This document shows, one piece after another, positions 37,425 through 46,944 of a DNA stretch of 64,000 nt. The position numbers and the translations under genes are program-made. Numbering within the stretch: position 1 is the first letter of the stretch; each line of letters opens with the position of its first letter. The stretch is from Hyphomicrobiales bacterium (lineage in GTDB: Bacteria; Pseudomonadota; Alphaproteobacteria; Rhizobiales; Rhizobiaceae): the NCBI GenBank assembly GCA_900472605.1, contig UCJD01000007.1:62001-126000 (forward strand). Direction: 5' to 3'. The notes under the pieces were generated by a model, which saw nothing but the letters and a program-made list of their open reading frames with translations, searched no databases and was not told the DNA's origin.

Positions 37425-37730
37425 ATGCTTCTCACTGATATCGCCAAAATTATCGGACTATTTGCCGCGTGGAACGGGCTGGTGTTTGCGATCTACTTCG
37501 TCGACAAGCAGGCAGCGCGCTATGGCCAGTGGCGCGTCAGCGAAAAGACGCTTCTGACGCTTGCTTTCCTTGCAGGCAGCCCTGGCGCTCTCAGCGCCCA
37601 GCAGCTGCTGCGGCACAAGACCCGCAAGGAGCCGTTTCGCTCGGAACTGATGGCGATCTGCGGTTTCCACCTGCTTGCCGTGATCGCGCTCGTCTCGGGC
37701 ATCACGGCCAAGGCGCTTGGATTGATCTAG
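37425..37730 (+). CDS. DUF1294 membrane protein
   Basis: A 101-residue inner membrane protein with three hydrophobic helices. The cytoplasmic loop after the first helix, YFVDKQAARYGQWRVSEKTL, is the DUF1294 signature (D-K-x-A-A ... R-V-x-E). The family is sometimes fused to cold-shock domains; function unknown. Divergent from gatB, with its stop overlapping that of the next GNAT gene by four bases. Confidence 0.88.
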   Translation: MLLTDIAKIIGLFAAWNGLVFAIYFVDKQAARYGQWRVSEKTLLTLAFLAGSPGALSAQQLLRHKTRKEPFRSELMAICGFHLLAVIALVSGITAKALGLI

Positions 37731-38233
37731 AACACCCCGTATGGACCATTGCCCTGCGACGACACCGGCTTCGACAGTCCGACGGAAGGGACGTCGCGGT
37801 CGAGCTTTGGATTGTAGGCGACCGACAGCCAGTGAATGGCATAGCCGTTCTTCTTGAAGAAAGAGATCGCCTCGCTGTTCTCGGCGTGGGTCTGCATCAT
37901 CACGCTATCAAGCCCCTGCTCCGCCACTTCTTTCTCGATCGACTGCAGCAGCGCCGAGCCAAGGCCATGACCCGTAAACGACGGATCGATCCAGAAGTCG
38001 GAAATCGTCTCGTCGAGATTTTCGCGAGCGGCCCATCCAGCCGTGTGGCCGTTCCATTCGATGACCGTGATGGTCAGCCAACGGGTCTCCGCGAAATTGA
38101 GGAATGCCGTGCGGGCAGCCGGCGCCATCGCATCCGCCTCGCCGATCGGCGCCATCGCCCTTTGCCAGGCACGCAGGCCGATCTCGCTCAGGACTTCGGC
38201 CTCTCCCTCATGTGCATTGCGAATAGTGATCAA
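37727..38233 (-). CDS. GNAT acetyltransferase
   Basis: A 168-residue N-acetyltransferase: MITIRNAHEGEAEVLSEIGL, then WIDPSFTGHGLGSALLQSIE with the acetyl-CoA loop and VMMQTHAENSEAISFFKKNG near the end. It starts with TTG, supported by GGAGG seven bases upstream. Convergent with, and overlapping by four bases, the DUF1294 gene. Substrate unknown. Confidence 0.88.
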   Translation of the reverse strand: MITIRNAHEGEAEVLSEIGLRAWQRAMAPIGEADAMAPAARTAFLNFAETRWLTITVIEWNGHTAGWAARENLDETISDFWIDPSFTGHGLGSALLQSIEKEVAEQGLDSVMMQTHAENSEAISFFKKNGYAIHWLSVAYNPKLDRDVPSVGLSKPVSSQGNGPYGVF

Positions 38234-38539
38234 TCAGAACCTCCGAAATACCGAGGAAAGTAAACCACCGAATCAGGCCACATGAAAGCCTTCCGTAACG
38301 TCAGGCAGCCTTGTCCCGCATTGCAGCAGACGGAGCTTGCTTGACGCCGACCTTGACGCCAGCGCGGCTCCGGCCTATGAAATCCGGATGTTGAGCTCGC
38401 AATCAGAGACCCGGTAAAGGCCCTGCCCGCAAGTTTTCTTGCGCGCATGGGCCAGACGAGAACGAAGCCCTGACGTCTTATTCTGACGCCAGATCGTTTT
38501 TGTGCGCCTTGAACGGCGCGAGACCGGATCAACATCTCC
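38234..38539. other. 306-bp intergenic region, no gene seen
   Basis: No convincing coding frame. It holds a short hairpin CGCAAG-TTTT-CTTGCG (38428-38443) and a doubled TTGACGCC (38341-38348 and 38353-38360), either of which could supply a promoter −35. Probably contains the promoters of the GNAT gene and the YjhX-like gene. Confidence 0.5.
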
Positions 38540-38797
38540 ATGGATATTTCACGCGCCGAACAGCGCATCCTGCACTTGCTGGCCCAAGGCGGCCGCATCG
38601 AAATCGAACGCGACGACAAAAGGAAGATCGAGGCCGCCAACTGCCTCACCCGTGATGGCTGGATATATCCGGGCTTCGACCTCGAGCTTTTTCGAAGGCT
38701 GAAACGGCTGAAGGCGATACGGTCGCAGACCGGACAGCCATACCGGATTACCGAACGCGGGCTGCGGCTGGTGCGCTCGCAGTTGGATAACCGGTGA
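38540..38797 (+). CDS. YjhX family protein (UPF0386)
   Basis: An 85-residue basic protein that follows the YjhX pattern throughout: MDISRAEQRILHLLAQGGRI, EIERDDKRKIEAANCLTRDG, then RRLKRLKAIRSQTGQPYRIT and VRSQLDNR at the end. E. coli YjhX is described as a toxin paired with an acetyltransferase-like antitoxin (YjhQ). Here there is no gene directly attached, although a GNAT gene lies about 300 bp upstream on the other strand. Chromosomal homologues are common in rhizobia and may have a housekeeping, winged-helix-like role. Confidence 0.85.
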   Translation: MDISRAEQRILHLLAQGGRIEIERDDKRKIEAANCLTRDGWIYPGFDLELFRRLKRLKAIRSQTGQPYRITERGLRLVRSQLDNR

Positions 38798-38834
38798 GAG
38801 GGAAACGGCGCCACTGCGGCGCCGTTTTATCACC

Positions 38835-40304
38835 TCAGCGTTGAAGCAGCCGATATTTTGAAAGCTGGAGACCGGTGTCATTGTAGCCGGTCACTTGGCC
38901 GCTGCAGCTGTCGTCAACCAGGATATGGTTGCGTGTGCCGGCGTCCATCGTCGCAAGGCTGATCTTATGCCGGCGCTCAAGATAGCCGTAAAGCGCCCAA
39001 TCGTCAGCACCGGCGCCGCAGACGGTGACCACACGTTCGCACGCGCCCGTGGTTGGGCAGACGTGATCCGCAATGCGCGCGGCGTTGGCAATCGTGTCCC
39101 CATTGGTGCCCGGGCGACCGATGTTGTATCCGACCAGAAAGACGCTCAAAACAAGTGCAGCGACCAAGCCGAGCGACAGCCGGCGATATGACCGCACGCT
39201 CAGCGCTCGCAGACCTCTGATAAAGGCTGGAGCACTCACAATCGCGAATGCCGAGGCGAAGTAAGCAAGCGACGGATTGAAGTAGAAGCTGGCGACCCGC
39301 GGGCTGACGAGCAACGGAAGAGAAGCGGAAAAGCCAACGAGCGCCAGAAAGACCGCCGTTTTTCGCCGCGCCTGCTTTATATCGCGAGGCAGCTCGGGGC
39401 GGCTCCCCCAACGCCGGTCACAGAGGAGGATGATCAGCGTGACGATCGCCGGATAGGCATTGACGCGCACGAAGGCGCGTACGGCATTCCAATTGCCGCC
39501 TCCGCTACCGCGCTGGCCGGTCAGGCTCGGCAGCAGCTGTATCGAGAGATAGCGCTGGATCGCCTCCCGAGCATCGCCCAACTGCCAGAGCGCTGCAAAG
39601 AAAACGACAACCGTCGCCGTCATGACCAGTGTGTCGATGATCACGGAGATCAGGCTTCGGCGGCGAAATGCCAGCCACCATATTCCCGGCGTGGCAAGTG
39701 GAAACAGGCCCACCAAGCCCTTTGTCATCAGCGCCAACGCCACCAATATCCCTGCGGCGATCATCAACGGCGATCGCGACACGGCTTTCCCGCGGTCTGC
39801 GCTATCGTAGGCAAAGACGACACAATAGATCGCCAGAGACGTGATAACGATTAGCAGGTTTTCGAGCATGCCGTTGGTGAAACCCCAGCTGACGCGCCCG
39901 GCAATGAGCGCCATGGTCAGAGCCAGGGGGCCAGCCAAACGAAGCTCCGGATCGTCCGCGTGCAGCCTTTGCCAAATTCTCAACAAAATGAAGCCGCTGG
40001 CGATCAGCGTTATCAACGAGAAGCATTTCTCGACTGCGATCGTGTCACCGAATAGAAGAAAACCGATCGCCTCAAGCCACATCATCAAGGGCGGATGCTC
40101 CGAGAACACCGAGAACAAGGTCTCGGAGAACTGAAGCCGCCACGGCGATCCAGCGCCTGCAGCCAGGTTGCGCGCGATGCTGGCGTAGATGGTGCCATCA
40201 AAAAACATCGACTGGTGCATGAGCTGACGTAGCACCAGCAGGCAGACGATGATCGAAAGAATGATCCAGAGAGGCCTCGCGACATCCACGGTCTTGGACT
40301 GCAT
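38835..40304 (-). CDS. Glycosyltransferase family 39 (ArnT-like) membrane protein
   Basis: A 489-residue GT-C type membrane enzyme with about a dozen hydrophobic segments. The first periplasmic loop after helix 1 has FDGTIYASIARNLAAGAGSP, in the position of the catalytic acidic residue of polyprenyl-phosphate sugar transferases; FSEHPPLMMWLEAIGFLLFG follows. A small soluble C-terminal part (VVTVCGAGADDWALYGYLER) remains. It should move a sugar from a lipid carrier to a periplasmic acceptor. It starts 12 bp after the GT2-GtrA gene, which would make and flip that lipid-linked sugar. Confidence 0.85.
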   Translation of the reverse strand: MQSKTVDVARPLWIILSIIVCLLVLRQLMHQSMFFDGTIYASIARNLAAGAGSPWRLQFSETLFSVFSEHPPLMMWLEAIGFLLFGDTIAVEKCFSLITLIASGFILLRIWQRLHADDPELRLAGPLALTMALIAGRVSWGFTNGMLENLLIVITSLAIYCVVFAYDSADRGKAVSRSPLMIAAGILVALALMTKGLVGLFPLATPGIWWLAFRRRSLISVIIDTLVMTATVVVFFAALWQLGDAREAIQRYLSIQLLPSLTGQRGSGGGNWNAVRAFVRVNAYPAIVTLIILLCDRRWGSRPELPRDIKQARRKTAVFLALVGFSASLPLLVSPRVASFYFNPSLAYFASAFAIVSAPAFIRGLRALSVRSYRRLSLGLVAALVLSVFLVGYNIGRPGTNGDTIANAARIADHVCPTTGACERVVTVCGAGADDWALYGYLERRHKISLATMDAGTRNHILVDDSCSGQVTGYNDTGLQLSKYRLLQR

Positions 40305-40316
40305 GGGATGCGCCGC

Positions 40317-41411
40317 CTATTTCCAGATGAATTTGTTGGCGATCACGAACTTCCAGACCGTGTCGATGGCAATGCCCGCCAACGTGGCAAGGAAGACCAC
40401 ATGAACCAGCCGTTCATAGGCCAGGGTCGCGGCGGAAACGTTGGCGACGATACCGACCGAAGACACGAAAAGGAACTTCAGATAGCCCCAGAACTTGTTC
40501 CAGCCGCGCAGCCGGCGATCCTGGAAGGTCAGCAGATTGTTGAGCAGGAAATTGCTGGTGGCAGCCACCAGCGTCGCTGCGGTCTGTGCCGCGATGAAGG
40601 GCACGGTAAGCGCCAATGCGCTGTAGAGAACCGCCAAGTGAACGAAGAGGCCCAGTCCTCCGACGAACAGGAAGGAAATCAGGTTCGCCGGCACGATACC
40701 GCGTGTCATCTTGCTAAGAAGGAAGGTGACGAATTTCCATATGACATAGCTGTCGAGCTTCGATTCGCCGCTGAGACGCGCCTGGAAATCGAAGGGCACT
40801 TCGGCGTGGCGCAACTCCTTGTGCGCATAGAGGATATCGAGAAGGAGCTTGAAGCCCGCGTCTCCCAGTTCCGGCGCCAAACGCAGAAACACTTCCCGCC
40901 TGATAACGAAGAACCCCGTCAATGGATCGACCAGGCGGCGCCCCAGGACAAAGCTGCTCAGCCAATTTCCGACCTTGGACAGCGTGTTGCGCAACGGCGA
41001 CAGTGCATCCGACTGGCGCTCGTCGCCCAAACGGCGAGAGGCGCTGACGATATGCAAGTCATCCTGATACAATCGATCGACCAGATCCTTGACCACTTCG
41101 GGATCGTGCTGACCATCGACGTCCATCACGCAGAGCAGACCGCCCTTCGCGGAGAGCATGCCCTGGATGCTTGACTTCGCCAGCCCCCTGTCCTTGAGAC
41201 GCGTGATTATGCGTATTCTTGGATCATCGGCAGCGTAGTCGAATATCTTCTGCGCCGTACCATCCGCGGAATTATCATCGACAAAAATTATCTCCCAATC
41301 CTTGTCACGGAGGGCGACTTTCGTGCGCTCGATGAAAGGAATGACATTTCCCGATTCATTGTATGTCGGGGCGATAATCGAAATACGACTTGCGGGCAAA
41401 GTGTGATCCAC
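40317..41411 (-). CDS. Polyprenyl-phosphate glycosyltransferase (GT2) fused to GtrA
   Basis: A 364-residue fusion. Residues 1-235 are a dolichol-phosphate-mannose-synthase type GT2 domain: IIAPTYNESGNVIPFIERTK, IIFVDDNSADGT, MDVDGQHDPEVVKDLVDRL. Residues 240-360 are a four-helix GtrA domain (LISFLFVGGLGLFVHLAVLY), thought to help move lipid-linked sugar across the membrane. The start is GTG. Together with the following GT39 gene it forms a compact charge-flip-transfer unit for periplasmic glycosylation; sugar and acceptor unknown. Confidence 0.93.
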   Translation of the reverse strand: MDHTLPASRISIIAPTYNESGNVIPFIERTKVALRDKDWEIIFVDDNSADGTAQKIFDYAADDPRIRIITRLKDRGLAKSSIQGMLSAKGGLLCVMDVDGQHDPEVVKDLVDRLYQDDLHIVSASRRLGDERQSDALSPLRNTLSKVGNWLSSFVLGRRLVDPLTGFFVIRREVFLRLAPELGDAGFKLLLDILYAHKELRHAEVPFDFQARLSGESKLDSYVIWKFVTFLLSKMTRGIVPANLISFLFVGGLGLFVHLAVLYSALALTVPFIAAQTAATLVAATSNFLLNNLLTFQDRRLRGWNKFWGYLKFLFVSSVGIVANVSAATLAYERLVHVVFLATLAGIAIDTVWKFVIANKFIWK

Positions 41412-41530
41412 CGATAGAAAGCAACCGCACCTAACAGGTCACTCGATAAAAATCCAGCGAGATGCATGGATCAACGGCGTCAGCAATTTGGATACACGCG
41501 AGACCCGGTCGCAGTAGAGCTGCAGCGTTT

Positions 41531-41800
41531 CTATTTTGCCTGCAATATCGGGCGCATAGCGGCCCACTCGTCGTCAAACGAACCCGTGGCGGCAGGCTGG
41601 CCAGCCAACCGATACCAGTAGCCGGCATTCCACGTATCACCTTCGATGCGATGGCAAAGCGCGTGCCCCCAATCGAAGGGCTGTTCGCCTTCATGGGCCT
41701 GGCAGAGATTGTGCACTGCCTGCCATTCCGCTCCCATCACGAAACCCGCGGCGGCCAGGCGATCGAAAGCGTTAACGAGCCCTGCAATCTGCGATGCCAT
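41531..41800 (-). CDS. Conserved hypothetical, last gene of the gatCA unit
   Basis: An 89-residue protein with no signal or membrane segment and many aromatic residues (GDTWNAGYWYRLAGQ, WGHALCHRIEG). I do not recognise a named family, though the layout suggests a small metabolic-enzyme accessory or stress protein. It follows the GNAT gene at 23 bp in the direction gatC-gatA-GNAT, so is probably co-transcribed. Confidence 0.7.
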   Translation of the reverse strand: MASQIAGLVNAFDRLAAAGFVMGAEWQAVHNLCQAHEGEQPFDWGHALCHRIEGDTWNAGYWYRLAGQPAATGSFDDEWAAMRPILQAK

Positions 41801-41823
41801 AAATCTTCTCCTGTCCTTAAATG

Positions 41824-42318
41824 TTAAGGCAGCGCCGTCTCCATATGCACCTTCTCAAGATCGATCCCCATACTCGTGGAAAACTCGATCCCGCGCCACA
41901 CGATAGCAAAGCCACAGCGTTCATAAAGCCGGATCGCGCCGGCGTTGCTGGCATGGGTGTCGATGCGTGCCAATGGATGCCCATCTGCCGAGATGAGTTC
42001 GAGCATGTGGAGGACGAGCGCTTTGCCAACGCCCATGCCCTGATGGTCCGGATGCACCCAAAGATCCGACACGTAATCGCGCGCACCGTCCCGCGCCGCC
42101 CAGCCTGCGATAACGCCATCAAGTTCGGCAACATGCACGTCGCCCGATGTGCTTGCCGGAAAGATCGAAAACTCGTGCCGAACGCGCTCGGAAATCTCAA
42201 GCGCGGGACTACGATCTTTGAACGCGTCGCTGGATCTCCATGCCATAAAACCGACTTCGCCGACCAGCATGTGGTCGGCGATCGTCATATTTCTGATTTT
42301 CAGTTCGCTTACCACCAC
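41824..42318 (-). CDS. GNAT acetyltransferase overlapping gatA
   Basis: A 164-residue N-acetyltransferase: [40 protein letters not shown] with the acetyl-CoA loop, and [20 protein letters not shown]. The GTG at 42318 overlaps the end of gatA by ten bases; an internal ATG at 42288 is an alternative start with no better signal. The overlap implies coupling to gatA. Substrate unknown. Confidence 0.88.
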   Translation of the reverse strand: MVVSELKIRNMTIADHMLVGEVGFMAWRSSDAFKDRSPALEISERVRHEFSIFPASTSGDVHVAELDGVIAGWAARDGARDYVSDLWVHPDHQGMGVGKALVLHMLELISADGHPLARIDTHASNAGAIRLYERCGFAIVWRGIEFSTSMGIDLEKVHMETALP

Positions 42319-43790
42319 TTGGCGGGGGTGAAACGGCCGGCGGCCTGTTCGATGACGTGGGCCGTCTTAAAGAGGGTTTCTTCCTCGAACGGCTTGCCGA
42401 TCAGCTGCAGGCCGAGCGGCAGGCCCTTCTTGTCGAGGCCGGCAGGGACGGCGATGCCGGGAAGGCCTGCCATGTTGACGGTGACGGTGAAGATGTCGTT
42501 GAGGTACATCTTCACCGGATCGGATGCCAGGTCCTCGTCGGCGATGCCGAAGGCGGAGGATGGGGTGGCCGGGGTCAGGATGGCGTCGACGCCGGCGTGG
42601 AAGGCGATGTCGAAGTCGCGCTTGATGAGCGTGCGGACCTTCTGCGCCTGGATGTAATAGGCGTCGTAATAGCCGGCCGAGAGCACGTAGGTGCCGATCA
42701 TGATGCGGCGCTTGACCTCCTGGCCGAAGCCGGCGGCGCGGGTCTTCTCGTACATGTCGGCAATGTCCTTGCCGTCGACGCGCAGGCCATAGCGCACGCC
42801 GTCATAGCGCGCGAGGTTCGATGACGCCTCGGCAGGGGCGACGATGTAATAGGCCGGCAGCGCGTATTTGGTGTGCGGCAGCGAGATGTTGACGATCTCG
42901 GCGCCGGCATCCTTCAGCCATGCGATACCTTGGCTCCAGAGCGTCTCGATCTCCTCAGGCATGCCATCGACGCGGTATTCGTTCGGAATGCCGATCTTCA
43001 TGCCCTTCAGCGACTGGCCGAGAACGGCCTCGTAATCGGGGATCGGCAGATCGACCGAGGTCGTGTCCTTGGCGTCGACAGAGGCCATCGACTTCAAAAG
43101 GATGGCGGCGTCGCGGACGTCGCGGGCGATCGGGCCGGCTTGGTCGAGCGATGAGGCGAAGGCGACCGTGCCCCAGCGCGAGCAGCGGCCATAGGTCGGC
43201 TTGATGCCGACGGTGCCGGTGAAGGCGGCCGGCTGGCGGATCGAGCCGCCGGTGTCGGTGGCTGTCGCGCCGGCGCAGAGATGGGCTGCAACGGCCGCGG
43301 CCGAACCACCCGAGGAACCGCCGGGAACCAGCTGCTGGTTGGAGCCTTCGGCGCGCCAGGGGTTGATGACCGCGCCGTAATGCGAGGTCTCGTTGGAGGA
43401 GCCCATGGCGAACTCGTCCATGTTCAGCTTGCCGAGCATGACGGCGCCATCATCCCACAGGTTCTGGGTGACGGTGGATTCGTAATGCGGCTTGAAGCCG
43501 TCGAGGATGTGGCTGCAGGCCTGGGTATGGATGCCTTCGGTGGCGAAGAGATCCTTGATGCCGAGCGGGATGCCTTCGAGCTCGCCGCCCTTGCCGCCGG
43601 CCAGCCGGGCGTCGGAGGCTTCAGCCATCTGCAGCGCCTTTTCGGGCGTCACCTTGATATAGGCGTTGAGCTTGTCGTTGGCCGCCTCGATCGCCGAGAT
43701 ATAGGCCTCGGTCAGTTCGGTTGCTTTGATCTCCTTGGCGCGCAGCTTGGTGCGGGCTTCGGCAATGGTCAGGCTGGTGAGTTCGCTCAT
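42309..43790 (-). CDS. gatA: Asp-tRNA(Asn)/Glu-tRNA(Gln) amidotransferase subunit A
   Basis: A 493-residue amidase that frees ammonia from glutamine for GatB. The catalytic Lys is in [20 protein letters not shown], the cis-Ser in [13 protein letters not shown] and the nucleophile Ser in [19 protein letters not shown]. The ATG at 43790 ([12 protein letters not shown]) is used rather than an earlier in-frame codon. It follows gatC at about 54 bp and is overlapped by a GNAT gene at its end. Confidence 0.97.
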   Translation of the reverse strand: MSELTSLTIAEARTKLRAKEIKATELTEAYISAIEAANDKLNAYIKVTPEKALQMAEASDARLAGGKGGELEGIPLGIKDLFATEGIHTQACSHILDGFKPHYESTVTQNLWDDGAVMLGKLNMDEFAMGSSNETSHYGAVINPWRAEGSNQQLVPGGSSGGSAAAVAAHLCAGATATDTGGSIRQPAAFTGTVGIKPTYGRCSRWGTVAFASSLDQAGPIARDVRDAAILLKSMASVDAKDTTSVDLPIPDYEAVLGQSLKGMKIGIPNEYRVDGMPEEIETLWSQGIAWLKDAGAEIVNISLPHTKYALPAYYIVAPAEASSNLARYDGVRYGLRVDGKDIADMYEKTRAAGFGQEVKRRIMIGTYVLSAGYYDAYYIQAQKVRTLIKRDFDIAFHAGVDAILTPATPSSAFGIADEDLASDPVKMYLNDIFTVTVNMAGLPGIAVPAGLDKKGLPLGLQLIGKPFEEETLFKTAHVIEQAAGRFTPAKWW

Positions 43791-43844
43791 AATGGTTCGC
43801 TTCAAATCTGGAATGGCAACGGGGTCGGAAAGCGGCGAAAAGGC

Positions 43845-44132
43845 CTATTCGACGACTTTGGGCACCAGGAAGAAATTCTGATCTGTGACAGGCGCGTTGG
43901 CGACGATATCGGCGGCCTTGCTGCCATCGGTGACGGCGTCGGTGCGCTTCTTCATCAGCATCGGCGTGACTGAAGTCATCGCCTCGACGCCTTCGACATT
44001 GACTTCGGAGAGCTGCTCGACGAAGCCGAGGATGCCATTCAATTCACCAACCATGCGGTTTGCCTCGTCTTCGGAGACGGCAATACGGGCAAGGCGCGCG
44101 ACGCGCTTAACGGTGGCTAGGTCGACGGACAT
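43845..44132 (-). CDS. gatC: Amidotransferase subunit C
   Basis: A 95-residue GatC that wraps around GatA and stabilises the complex: [64 protein letters not shown] stands just before the ATG-ATG at 44135/44132; the longer in-frame stretch to 44198 is not family-like. Head of gatC-gatA-GNAT-hypothetical. Confidence 0.95.
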   Translation of the reverse strand: MSVDLATVKRVARLARIAVSEDEANRMVGELNGILGFVEQLSEVNVEGVEAMTSVTPMLMKKRTDAVTDGSKAADIVANAPVTDQNFFLVPKVVE

Positions 44133-44254
44133 CATATTCTCCGGGTAGGACGTTTCCCACCCGCTATAAAGGCCATGCCCGATGTGTGCAACGGGCATGG
44201 CCTTTCGTTCATTCAGATTTCCGCCCTTTCAAGTCGGGTCGGAGTTCGATTGCG

Positions 44255-44959
44255 TCAGAGCGCGAGGCTTTCGCTTGGCTTGATCGCCTTCACCGCGGTC
44301 TTTGCGCCTTCCATGCCGGCGACGAACTTTTCCGGCGTCTGGTCGATGATCGGGAAGGTGCCGTAGTGGCAGGGGATCGCGGTCTTGAAGTTGAAGTAGC
44401 GCTGGCAGGCAAGTGCTGCCACCGCACCCCCCATGGTGAAACGGTCGCCGACAGGGACGAGGCCGATGTCGGGCTGGTGCAGTTCGTTGATGAGCGCCAT
44501 GTCGGAGAAGATATCGGTGTCGCCCATGGCAAAGATCGAGGCTTCGTCGTCGAAATGCAGCATCAGACCGTTGGCGTTGCCGAGCGCGTGGGAGACGCCG
44601 TCCTCGGTGATCTGGGCGGAGGAGTGCAGCGCGTTGGTGAAGGTTGCGGAAAAGCCGGTGAGCGGAACTGTGCCGCCGGTGTTGCCCATCTCGATCTTCG
44701 ACAGGCCCTTGGTGCCGAGCCAGGAGGCGAGATCGGCGTTGGCGAGGACGACGGCGCCGGTTTCCTTGGCGATGGCGACGGTGTCTCCGACGTGGTCGCC
44801 GTGGCCGTGGGTCAACAGGATATGGGTGACGCCCGCGGTGGCGTCCTTGATGTCCTGGCCGGCAAACGAGCCGTTATGCGTCAGGAAGGGATCGAGAAGG
44901 ATGGTTGCCTTCGCGGTCTCGATGCGAAAGGCGGAATGGCCCAGCCAAGTGATCTTCAT
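44255..44959 (-). CDS. Metal-dependent hydrolase, UPF0173 (metallo-beta-lactamase fold)
   Basis: A 234-residue beta-lactamase-fold protein of the UPF0173 type: [14 protein letters not shown] at the start, the zinc motif [14 protein letters not shown] (HxHxDH), [31 protein letters not shown] and [16 protein letters not shown]. It should bind two metals; natural substrates are unknown for the family. Lies 122 bp upstream of gatC in the same direction, probably its own unit. Confidence 0.92.
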   Translation of the reverse strand: MKITWLGHSAFRIETAKATILLDPFLTHNGSFAGQDIKDATAGVTHILLTHGHGDHVGDTVAIAKETGAVVLANADLASWLGTKGLSKIEMGNTGGTVPLTGFSATFTNALHSSAQITEDGVSHALGNANGLMLHFDDEASIFAMGDTDIFSDMALINELHQPDIGLVPVGDRFTMGGAVAALACQRYFNFKTAIPCHYGTFPIIDQTPEKFVAGMEGAKTAVKAIKPSESLAL

Positions 44960-45080
44960 GAAATGTCTCCTTAGGTATTAGGGGATGCAAAAGCCGGATT
45001 GGATGGGTATGGAGATAACCGATACGGTCGCAAAGAAAAGCGGCGATGGCTTCAATTTCTTTTGACGGGATGAAACGACG

Positions 45081-45575
45081 ATGACGGTGCTGACGATCGA
45101 GGAACTGGCGGCCGCGCTTCAGCCGCGAGAGGCAATCGCCGGTCTCGACCTCGGCACCAAGACGATCGGGCTTTCCATGTCGGATCTCGGCCGGCGATTC
45201 TCGACCCCGCGTCCCGTCATCAAGCGCGAGAAGTTCACGATCGACGCCGAGGTTCTTCTGGCCTTTGCCGAGAAGGAAAAGGTCGCCGCGTTCGTCATCG
45301 GGCTACCGATGAACATGGACGGATCGGCCGGACCGCGCGTCCAGGCCACACGCGCCTTCGTGCGCAACATGGAGCAGAAAACGGCCCTGCCCTTTGTCTA
45401 TTGGGATGAGCGGCTGTCCACCGTTGCCGCCGAGCGGGCGCTATTGGAGATGGACGTATCACGCGCCAAGCGGGCCGACCGCATCGATTCGGCGGCCGCG
45501 AGCTTTATTCTTCAAGGCGCGCTGGACAGGCTGTCCTTGCTTGGAAGGGCCGCGCTCGAAGAACCGGACGCCTGA
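45081..45575 (+). CDS. ruvX: Holliday junction resolvase-like RuvX (YqgF)
   Basis: A 164-residue RNase H-fold nuclease homologue needed for 16S rRNA 5'-end maturation in bacteria. [20 protein letters not shown] carries the first catalytic Asp; [15 protein letters not shown] and [15 protein letters not shown] (Asp-Glu) and [15 protein letters not shown] give the other acidic positions. It starts 121 bp from the UPF0173 gene on the opposite strand. Its last 64 bases overlap the convergent small membrane gene. Confidence 0.94.
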   Translation: MTVLTIEELAAALQPREAIAGLDLGTKTIGLSMSDLGRRFSTPRPVIKREKFTIDAEVLLAFAEKEKVAAFVIGLPMNMDGSAGPRVQATRAFVRNMEQKTALPFVYWDERLSTVAAERALLEMDVSRAKRADRIDSAAASFILQGALDRLSLLGRAALEEPDA

Positions 45576-45844
45576 CGCGCCCGCCACCAGGCGATGATCT
45601 TCCTGCGTCTGCGGAACGCCATGATGGCGAAGACGACGAGGCTGTCGACCACGATGGCGCGAGCGACCAGCGGCGGAATGGTTTCGGCGGGGATGCCGAG
45701 AATATTGGCGTAGACCTGGAACGTCAGGTCATGGGCCTGACGCGTAAGCATGAAGATGCCGAAGCTCATGTCGTAAAAGGAAAGCCAGTACCAGCCCGCC
45801 AGAAACACGATCGGACCGGCCCAGAAAATCAGGAACCACTTCAT
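45512..45844 (-). CDS. Small membrane protein (DUF6105-like)
   Basis: A 110-residue protein with hydrophobic helices at [20 protein letters not shown] and [18 protein letters not shown], separated by a loop ([35 protein letters not shown]), and a basic Ser-rich tail. The pattern fits a rhizobial family I believe is named DUF6105, but I could not check this. The ATG overlaps the stop of the preceding small membrane gene (ATGA), and its 3' end overlaps ruvX by 64 bp. Confidence 0.8.
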   Translation of the reverse strand: MKWFLIFWAGPIVFLAGWYWLSFYDMSFGIFMLTRQAHDLTFQVYANILGIPAETIPPLVARAIVVDSLVVFAIMAFRRRRKIIAWWRARQASGSSSAALPSKDSLSSAP

Positions 45845-46014
45845 GCGGTCGCCCCTCTTTGTCTCTTGCCGAACGGTGGATCCAACGAGACCAGCCATGT
45901 CGACAATGCCATCAAACTGAGAACCAGGGCCGGCACCGCGATATCGAGCGCGAGCACGGCAAAGAACATCATCGCGGCAACGAGGAACATGATTCTCGCG
46001 ATTTTCATTCGCAT
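45841..46014 (-). CDS. Very small membrane protein coupled to the DUF6105-like gene
   Basis: A 57-residue (55 if the second ATG at 46008 is used) protein that is almost entirely hydrophobic: KIARIMFLVAAMMFFAVLAL then DIAVPALVLSLMALSTWLVS, with a short basic tail. The second ATG has GGAA at better spacing. Its stop overlaps the start of the next gene, so the two are co-translated and may act as one membrane complex. No family recognised. Confidence 0.65.
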   Translation of the reverse strand: MRMKIARIMFLVAAMMFFAVLALDIAVPALVLSLMALSTWLVSLDPPFGKRQRGATA

Positions 46015-46138
46015 GGTTCCAGACACTCAAAACTTTGAAACTGTCCGGTAACCTGACTTCTTAACTCCATCCACGCAACGTAAACCATTTGTTAAGGTTA
46101 ACAGCCAAGCGGGAGGCTGTGGGAAACTCTGGCGCCGA

Positions 46139-46819
46139 TCAGCCGTAAACGCCGCGAACGATGCGTTTCAGGGCCGCTTCGGCCTTGTCCCAATCCTTCG
46201 ACGCCTTCAGCGCCAGGCCGGCGCACTGACCACCGGCGGAGGCCGAAAGGACGATATGCTGGATGGCGGCGATCAGAATCGCATTGACGGCGACCGCGTC
46301 GACACCCTTCGGCGGCGCAAGCGAGCCGCGCATGCGCTCCAGCCATGCGGCCAGTGCTTTCGAGCGCGCTTCCGAGAGGCGGCGAACCTGTTCGGTGTTT
46401 TCGGACACCTCCCAGGCGACGATACGGCGCATCAGCGGGTCGTCCCGCAGCGCCTGGAGGAAGAGCAGCGACAGACGCTCCATCAGATCGCCGTAGGTCA
46501 GCAGGAACATGCCGCCCGTGTCCTCGGGAATGCGGTCCTTTACCCAGGTGCCGAGATCGGCGCCGATCGCGTCGACCAGACCATTGAGGCCGCCGTAGTA
46601 GCGATAGATCAGCTGCTTGTCGCAGCCAGCCTTGCGCGCCACCGCGTTGATGCCGAAGTTCTGGAACCCCTCTTCCGCAAGCAGCGCCTTGGCGGCGTTG
46701 AGGATCGCCTTTTCAGTCGCGCCACGGTCACGCACACGCTTTTCCGGTTCGGCCTGCGGTGCGCTCGCGATGGGGGTCAAAGGCATGGGGTCATTCAGCA
46801 TCGGGGACTCGGGTTTCAT
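46139..46819 (-). CDS. TetR family transcriptional regulator
   Basis: A 226-residue TetR-type repressor. The helix-turn-helix is at residues 33-78 (TEKAILNAAKALLAEEGFQN, GINAVARKAGCDKQLIYRYY), preceded by a 28-residue Pro/Ala-rich extension; the C-terminal ligand domain is of the kind found in AcrR relatives. An inverted repeat adjoins its start codon, consistent with self-repression. No obvious target gene is adjacent except the GNAT and AidB genes upstream on the same strand. Confidence 0.92.
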   Translation of the reverse strand: MKPESPMLNDPMPLTPIASAPQAEPEKRVRDRGATEKAILNAAKALLAEEGFQNFGINAVARKAGCDKQLIYRYYGGLNGLVDAIGADLGTWVKDRIPEDTGGMFLLTYGDLMERLSLLFLQALRDDPLMRRIVAWEVSENTEQVRRLSEARSKALAAWLERMRGSLAPPKGVDAVAVNAILIAAIQHIVLSASAGGQCAGLALKASKDWDKAEAALKRIVRGVYG

Positions 46820-46821
46820 GT

Positions 46822-46841
46822 GTCACTCATCGGTGAGTAAC
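46822..46841. promoter_or_regulatory. Candidate TetR operator
   Basis: GTCACTCA (46822-46829) and TGAGTAAC (46834-46841) form a dyad with one mismatch and a 4-bp centre, three bases upstream of the TetR start codon. Position and size fit an autoregulatory TetR-family operator. Confidence 0.5.
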
Positions 46842-46944
46842 AATACCGCCTCCAACCGGCAACGGCGAACCCCTTGAAAGATTGTGGATTGTCTTCAGCC
46901 CATTGATGGCCGGCAGGCCTGATGTCGCCGCCCGGCGACATCGA

